From an uncultured Collinsella sp. (GTDB lineage: Bacteria; Actinomycetota; Coriobacteriia; Coriobacteriales; Coriobacteriaceae), in assembly GCA_902494375.1 (NCBI GenBank), contig CABUTL010000056.1:1-7663 (forward strand): a stretch of DNA of 7,663 bases, given 5' to 3'. The notes beneath the pieces are model-generated. The model saw only the letters and a list, made by a program, of their open reading frames with translations. It did not search any database and had not been told where the DNA came from. Both the position numbers and the translations under genes were made by a program. The stretch's first letter is position 1; each line of letters begins with the position of its first letter. Shown here piece by piece: positions 5,688-7,663 of this stretch.

Positions 5688-5707
5688 ATGCGAACAAACA
5701 TTCGCAT
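5688..5707 (+). promoter_or_regulatory. Inverted repeat resembling an SOS (LexA) box over the -35 of the small peptide gene
   Basis: ATGCGAA (5688-5694) and TTCGCAT (5701-5707) form a perfect 7-bp inverted repeat with a 6-base centre. The core CGAACAAACATTCG differs from the Gram-positive/actinobacterial LexA core CGAACN4GTTCG at one place (A for G). It overlaps the candidate -35 TTCGCA (5701-5706), a typical repressor position. LexA binding is inference. Confidence 0.45.
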
Positions 5708-5730
5708 ATCTAACTGCGCTTTGATAGAAT
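5701..5730 (+). promoter_or_regulatory. Candidate promoter of the 41-residue peptide gene
   Basis: TTCGCA (5701-5706), an 18-base spacer and TAGAAT (5725-5730) give a plausible sigma-70-type promoter. It would start RNA near 5737 and leave a leader of about 58 bases before ATG 5795. The -35 is weak and lies inside the SOS-box-like repeat. Confidence 0.45.
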
Positions 5731-5759
5731 CGGTATCGTTGACGGCAGTTCCATGTGCC

Positions 5760-5794
5760 GGGCAGCGCCCTCCATCTGATGGGAGGTGATGCCC
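5760..5794 (+). promoter_or_regulatory. Leader hairpin that hides the ribosome site of the peptide gene
   Basis: GGGCA (5760-5764) pairs with TGCCC (5790-5794). Inside it CCTCCAT (5769-5775) pairs with ATGGGAGG (5779-5786, one bulged G) around a CTG loop. The 3' strand holds the strong ribosome site GGGAGGTGAT, and the structure ends on the base before ATG 5795. Such occlusion is typical of type I toxin mRNAs. Confidence 0.6.
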
Positions 5795-5920
5795 ATGACC
5801 GATTTGATTGATTTCGTGAGGCTTCTGACTGCTTTGGTCTCGTTCTTCACGGCGCTTGTCGGCCTTTCCGAGGCACTCAAGCAGCGTTCGAAGCGCAACA
5901 GAAGGGGTCGCCGCCGCTAA
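5795..5920 (+). CDS. Small membrane peptide, candidate type I toxin
   Basis: ATG 5795 to TAA 5918-5920 encodes 41 residues. Residues about 4-25 (LIDFVRLLTALVSFFTALVG) form one hydrophobic segment long enough to cross the membrane. Residues 29-41 are a tail with nine Lys or Arg, so the expected topology is a single-pass peptide with its basic end in the cytoplasm. The ribosome site GGGAGGTGAT is excellent but buried in a leader hairpin. A convergent promoter lies at 5989-6017, and a stem-loop crosses the stop codon. Size, composition and layout fit type I toxins with 3'-overlapping antisense RNAs (TxpA/RatA, BsrG/SR4 style) and holin-like toxin peptides. I cannot name a specific family. Alternatives are a regulatory membrane peptide or a phage remnant. 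The reading frame is well supported by the ribosome site; the toxin role is inference. Confidence 0.65.
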   Translation: MTDLIDFVRLLTALVSFFTALVGLSEALKQRSKRNRRGRRR

Positions 5921-5982
5921 GGCGTTGACCCCCTAATGCAAACAACGGCGCTGCCCAGCTTTCCAGAACTTGGGCTGCCGTC
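5897..5982 (-). ncRNA. Predicted antisense RNA to the 3' part of the peptide gene
   Basis: A minus-strand promoter at 6017-5989 would start RNA near 5982. The stem-loop 5904-5932 followed by TTCTGTT would end it near 5897, giving about 85 bases complementary to the last codons and 3' end of the peptide mRNA. Its ends are estimates from the promoter and terminator, not observed. No protein is evident on this strand. Confidence 0.4.
5904..5932. terminator. Stem-loop across the peptide stop codon, likely terminator for the minus-strand RNA
   Basis: GGGGTC (5904-5909) pairs with GACCCC (5927-5932). Past a 2x2 internal loop, CGCC (5912-5915) pairs with GGCG (5921-5924), closing a GCTAA loop. On the minus strand it is followed by TTCTGTT, a moderate T run; on the plus strand no T run follows. 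It therefore fits minus-strand termination best, and may stabilise the 3' end of the plus transcript. Confidence 0.55.
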
Positions 5983-5988
5983 GACACT

Positions 5989-6017
5989 ATTCTACCCACG
6001 AATGACATTTTGAACAA
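5989..6017 (-). promoter_or_regulatory. Strong-looking convergent promoter facing the peptide gene
   Basis: Read on the minus strand: TTGTTC (6017-6012), a 17-base spacer, then TAGAAT (5994-5989). This is closer to the sigma-70 consensus than the plus-strand promoter and uses the same -10 hexamer. A stronger antisense than toxin promoter is typical of type I systems. Confidence 0.55.
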
Positions 6018-6074
6018 TCGGCAATGCCGCTCCAAAAGCCAGGCACAACTGGCACAACCTAGGCGGTCGCTGAA

Positions 6075-6096
6075 TATGGCAAAGAAACTGTCCCTT
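6075..6096. repeat. GGCAAAG-family hairpin, copy 3 (degenerate)
   Basis: TATGGCAAAGAAACTG followed by TCCCTT matches copy 2 at 20 of 22 positions, but its arms now pair poorly (about 8 of 13), so it looks like a decayed copy. It lies in the 275-base gap between the peptide gene and the second TetR gene. Confidence 0.6.
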
Positions 6097-6129
6097 TAAC
6101 ACATCCAAAATATTGCCTTTACGTGTTGA

Positions 6130-6174
6130 TGCACACGGTGTGCAATAATACTCGCACTGTGCAATAGCGCACAG
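6130..6174 (+). promoter_or_regulatory. Two palindromes upstream of the second TetR gene, likely operators
   Basis: TGCACACGGTGTGCA (6130-6144) is a perfect palindrome with 7-bp arms and one central base. CTGTGC (6157-6162) and GCACAG (6169-6174) form a second inverted repeat with a 6-base centre. TGTGCAATA recurs at 6139-6147 and 6158-6166, 19 bases apart. The position, 22-66 bases before the TTG start, suggests autoregulation by the encoded TetR protein. A clear -35/-10 pair was not found. Confidence 0.55.
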
Positions 6175-6195
6175 GCTGAGTAACAAGGAGGACGC

Positions 6196-6906
6196 TTGTC
6201 CCAGCTCGAGAAATGCGATCGCCGGTCCCTTCGCTCGCAGCGTGCCCTTCGCCAGGCACTTGCCAGCGAGCTTGCCGAAAGCGGCGACCTTTCGCGCATT
6301 AATGTCGCGTCGCTCACCGAGCGCGCTGGCCTTACGCGCCGCACGTTCTATTCGCACTACCGCGATATTCCCGACTTTATCAATCAAATCGAGGACGGCT
6401 TGCTGGCCGAGATTCGTGAGCGCATTGAGCTCATCACCGCAGCTCAACTGCCCGATCTCTATCACAACATCGATGAGCTCGAGCCGGCGCCCGGTTCGGT
6501 TGAGTTGCTGCGCTACCTTGCGGCCAACCGCGATTTGATCGGATCACTGCTGGGTCCGGGCGGCGACCAGGCCTTCATTAAAAGAATCATCGATACCGCT
6601 CGTGAGGCTGTGGTACCGCGTGCGCAGACGGGCATTTTGGGCTTGGCGCTGGGTACATTCTTTGACTACTACGTTACCTACGTCGTGAGCGCCGAGGTCG
6701 GCCTGATTCAGCGCTGGTTTGAGCGTGGGCTCACCGAATCGCCCGAGGCCATGGCGCGCATTATGACGGTTATCGCCTTTGTGCGTCCCGGCGACCTATA
6801 TGGCCAACCCATCGATATCAACGTGCCGGAATACGGCTTGAAGCTATTGAACCTGCAGCTCGAGGACGCGGCCGACACCGCCGCAACCGTCGAGTCCAAC
6901 AACTAA
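6196..6906 (+). CDS. TetR/AcrR-family transcriptional regulator (second)
   Basis: A 236-residue regulator. The DNA-binding domain is at residues 9-60: RRSLRSQRALRQALASELAES (helix 1), INVASLTERAGL and the recognition helix TRRTFYSHY. This resembles the DhaS-like branch of TetR, whose members have such a SLTERAGLTRRTFYxHY motif. The C-terminal domain (about 75-205) is helical, with LGTFFDYYVTYVVSAEVGLIQRWFERG typical of the TetR_C domains of that branch. The start is TTG 6196: AAGGAGG (6185-6191) sits 4 bases upstream and no in-frame ATG occurs near the N-terminus. The stop is 11 bases before the activase gene, so the two are probably co-transcribed. Palindromes upstream suggest that it controls its own operon, perhaps in response to an acyl-CoA-related ligand (inference). 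Confidence 0.9.
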   Translation: MSQLEKCDRRSLRSQRALRQALASELAESGDLSRINVASLTERAGLTRRTFYSHYRDIPDFINQIEDGLLAEIRERIELITAAQLPDLYHNIDELEPAPGSVELLRYLAANRDLIGSLLGPGGDQAFIKRIIDTAREAVVPRAQTGILGLALGTFFDYYVTYVVSAEVGLIQRWFERGLTESPEAMARIMTVIAFVRPGDLYGQPIDINVPEYGLKLLNLQLEDAADTAATVESNN

Positions 6907-6917
6907 GAGGAGAGACA

Positions 6918-7663
6918 ATGAGCAAACTCGTCGAGGGCATCAAGGACCGTATGGTCGCTGCCGCGCGTGAGGCCGCGCCCACCGTGGTGGACGCCGCGCA
7001 GAAGGCTGCGGCCGCGGCTGCCGAGAAAGTTGCCGAGGTAGTTGCCGATGCCAAGAACGCGGCAGGGGAGACGTCCGTCGCTAGCGAGCCCGCCACCGCC
7101 GCCGAGCCCGTAGCCGCCGCCCACGCCCCCGAAGGTGCAATCTTCAACCCCGAGAACGCTCGTGGCAACCTGCACCTGGGCATTGACGTGGGCTCCACCA
7201 CCGTTAAGCTCGCTGTGCTCAACGACGACAACCAGATCGTCTACGCCAAGTACCAGCGCCACCACACCGACGTCCGTGCCTGCGCCCGCGACCTGTTCGA
7301 GGGTGCTGCGACCGTGCTGCCGACGGCCCAAATGACCTGCGCCATCACCGGTTCGGGCGGCCTGCTGCTGTCCCAGTGGCTCGACCTGGAGTTTGTTCAG
7401 GAGGTCATCGCCAGCAAGCGTGCCGTCGAGACCCTCATCCCGGCCACCGACGTTGCCATCGAGCTGGGTGGCGAAGACGCCAAGATTATCTACTTCGACA
7501 ACGGCATCGAGCAGCGCATGAACGGTACCTGCGCCGGCGGCACGGGCGCGTTCATCGACCAGATGGCCACTCTGCTGCACACCGACGCCAGCGGCCTTAA
7601 CGAACTCGCGGCCAACGCCACCACCATCTATCCCATCGCCAGTCGCTGCGGCGTCTTTGCCAA
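6918..7663 (+). CDS. 2-hydroxyacyl-CoA dehydratase activase, BadF/BcrA/HgdC ATPase family (3' partial)
   Basis: The frame opens at ATG 6918, with AGAGGAGAG 5-6 bases upstream, and runs off the right edge after 248 codons. Activases hydrolyse ATP to push one low-potential electron into a 2-hydroxyacyl-CoA dehydratase or benzoyl-CoA reductase. The ASKHA ATPase fold is seen in LGIDVGSTTVKLAVL (residues 87-101), AITGSGG (142-148) and IELGGEDAKIIYF (181-193). The two [4Fe-4S] ligands are C205 in MNGTCAGGTGAF and C244 in SRCGVFA, 39 residues apart as in HgdC. Residues 1-72 are an unusual Ala/Glu/Lys/Val-rich stretch not found in plain activases. Members in related genomes can be very long proteins that also contain dehydratase-like domains; the window is too short to tell. 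The TetR gene directly upstream is the likely regulator. Confidence 0.92.
   Translation, partial: MSKLVEGIKDRMVAAAREAAPTVVDAAQKAAAAAAEKVAEVVADAKNAAGETSVASEPATAAEPVAAAHAPEGAIFNPENARGNLHLGIDVGSTTVKLAVLNDDNQIVYAKYQRHHTDVRACARDLFEGAATVLPTAQMTCAITGSGGLLLSQWLDLEFVQEVIASKRAVETLIPATDVAIELGGEDAKIIYFDNGIEQRMNGTCAGGTGAFIDQMATLLHTDASGLNELAANATTIYPIASRCGVFA

Noticed and set aside
5468..5707. Minus-strand 79-codon frame inside the non-coding stretch
   Set aside because: Crosses the inverted-repeat end and the GGCAAAG hairpin; no ribosome site and no family resemblance.
6042..6058. Short tandem repeat GGCACAAC-T-GGCACAAC
   Set aside because: Only two 8-base copies; too short to support a function.
5324..6195. 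CRISPR array or tRNA in the gene-poor stretch
   Set aside because: No regularly spaced repeats and no tRNA-like cloverleaf found; the repeats present are inverted hairpins of unequal spacing.
5992..6465. Minus-strand open frame spanning the region upstream of the second TetR gene
   Set aside because: Overlaps the TetR DNA-binding domain and the palindromes; no ribosome site or recognisable domain.
6903..7580. Minus-strand open frame opposite the activase gene (225 codons)
   Set aside because: Gly/Val-rich shadow translation; the plus strand holds an unmistakable ASKHA ATPase with Fe-S cysteines.

Overview
The window looks like a moderately GC-rich gut actinobacterium of the Coriobacteriia, most like Collinsella. 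This is inferred from the gene families, the codon style (many GCC, GTG, CTC and CCG codons) and the AGGAG-type ribosome sites; it was not checked by a search. The first ~710 bases look different. They encode the N-terminal half of a TrpB2-type tryptophan synthase beta chain in a CCC/TTC-rich codon style that recalls Clostridia (Oscillospiraceae), and they run in frame into an ammonium transporter that lacks its own N-terminus. An assembly chimera or a recombination junction at about 695-722 is the simplest reading.

Layout, all genes on the + strand. 2-1720: TrpB2/Amt chimeric ORF, open at the left edge. 1721-1867: a 40-base repeat pair and a long imperfect inverted repeat. 1912-2250: a PII signal protein (GlnK-like), the usual partner of Amt. 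2325-2987: a TetR-family regulator, followed by a terminator and two matching operator-like boxes, then 3088-4350: a major facilitator superfamily efflux protein that this regulator probably controls. 4412-4465: a 21-position, almost perfect stem-loop carrying a -10-like hexamer in its loop and the ribosome site in its 3' arm, then 4466-5323: a Cof-type HAD hydrolase. 5324-6195: a largely non-coding stretch with three copies of a GGCAAAG hairpin family, a ~223-base element bounded by inverted repeats, and a 41-codon gene for a small hydrophobic peptide with a basic tail. 6196-6906: a second TetR-family regulator (TTG start) with palindromes upstream. 6918 to the right edge: the start of a 2-hydroxyacyl-CoA dehydratase activase (BadF/HgdC family), probably in one operon with the regulator.

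The most interesting part is 5688-6017. The 41-residue peptide gene has a leader that folds over its ribosome site, an SOS-box-like inverted repeat over its -35 region, a strong convergent promoter (TTGTTC-17-TAGAAT) on the minus strand, and a stem-loop across its stop codon that could end the minus-strand RNA. Together these suggest an uncharacterised type I toxin-antitoxin locus. The function is inference; the sequence elements are directly visible.

Amt and PII work together in nitrogen uptake and sensing (established). The two TetR genes each sit next to a likely target: an exporter for the first, an acyl-CoA dehydratase activase operon for the second (inference).
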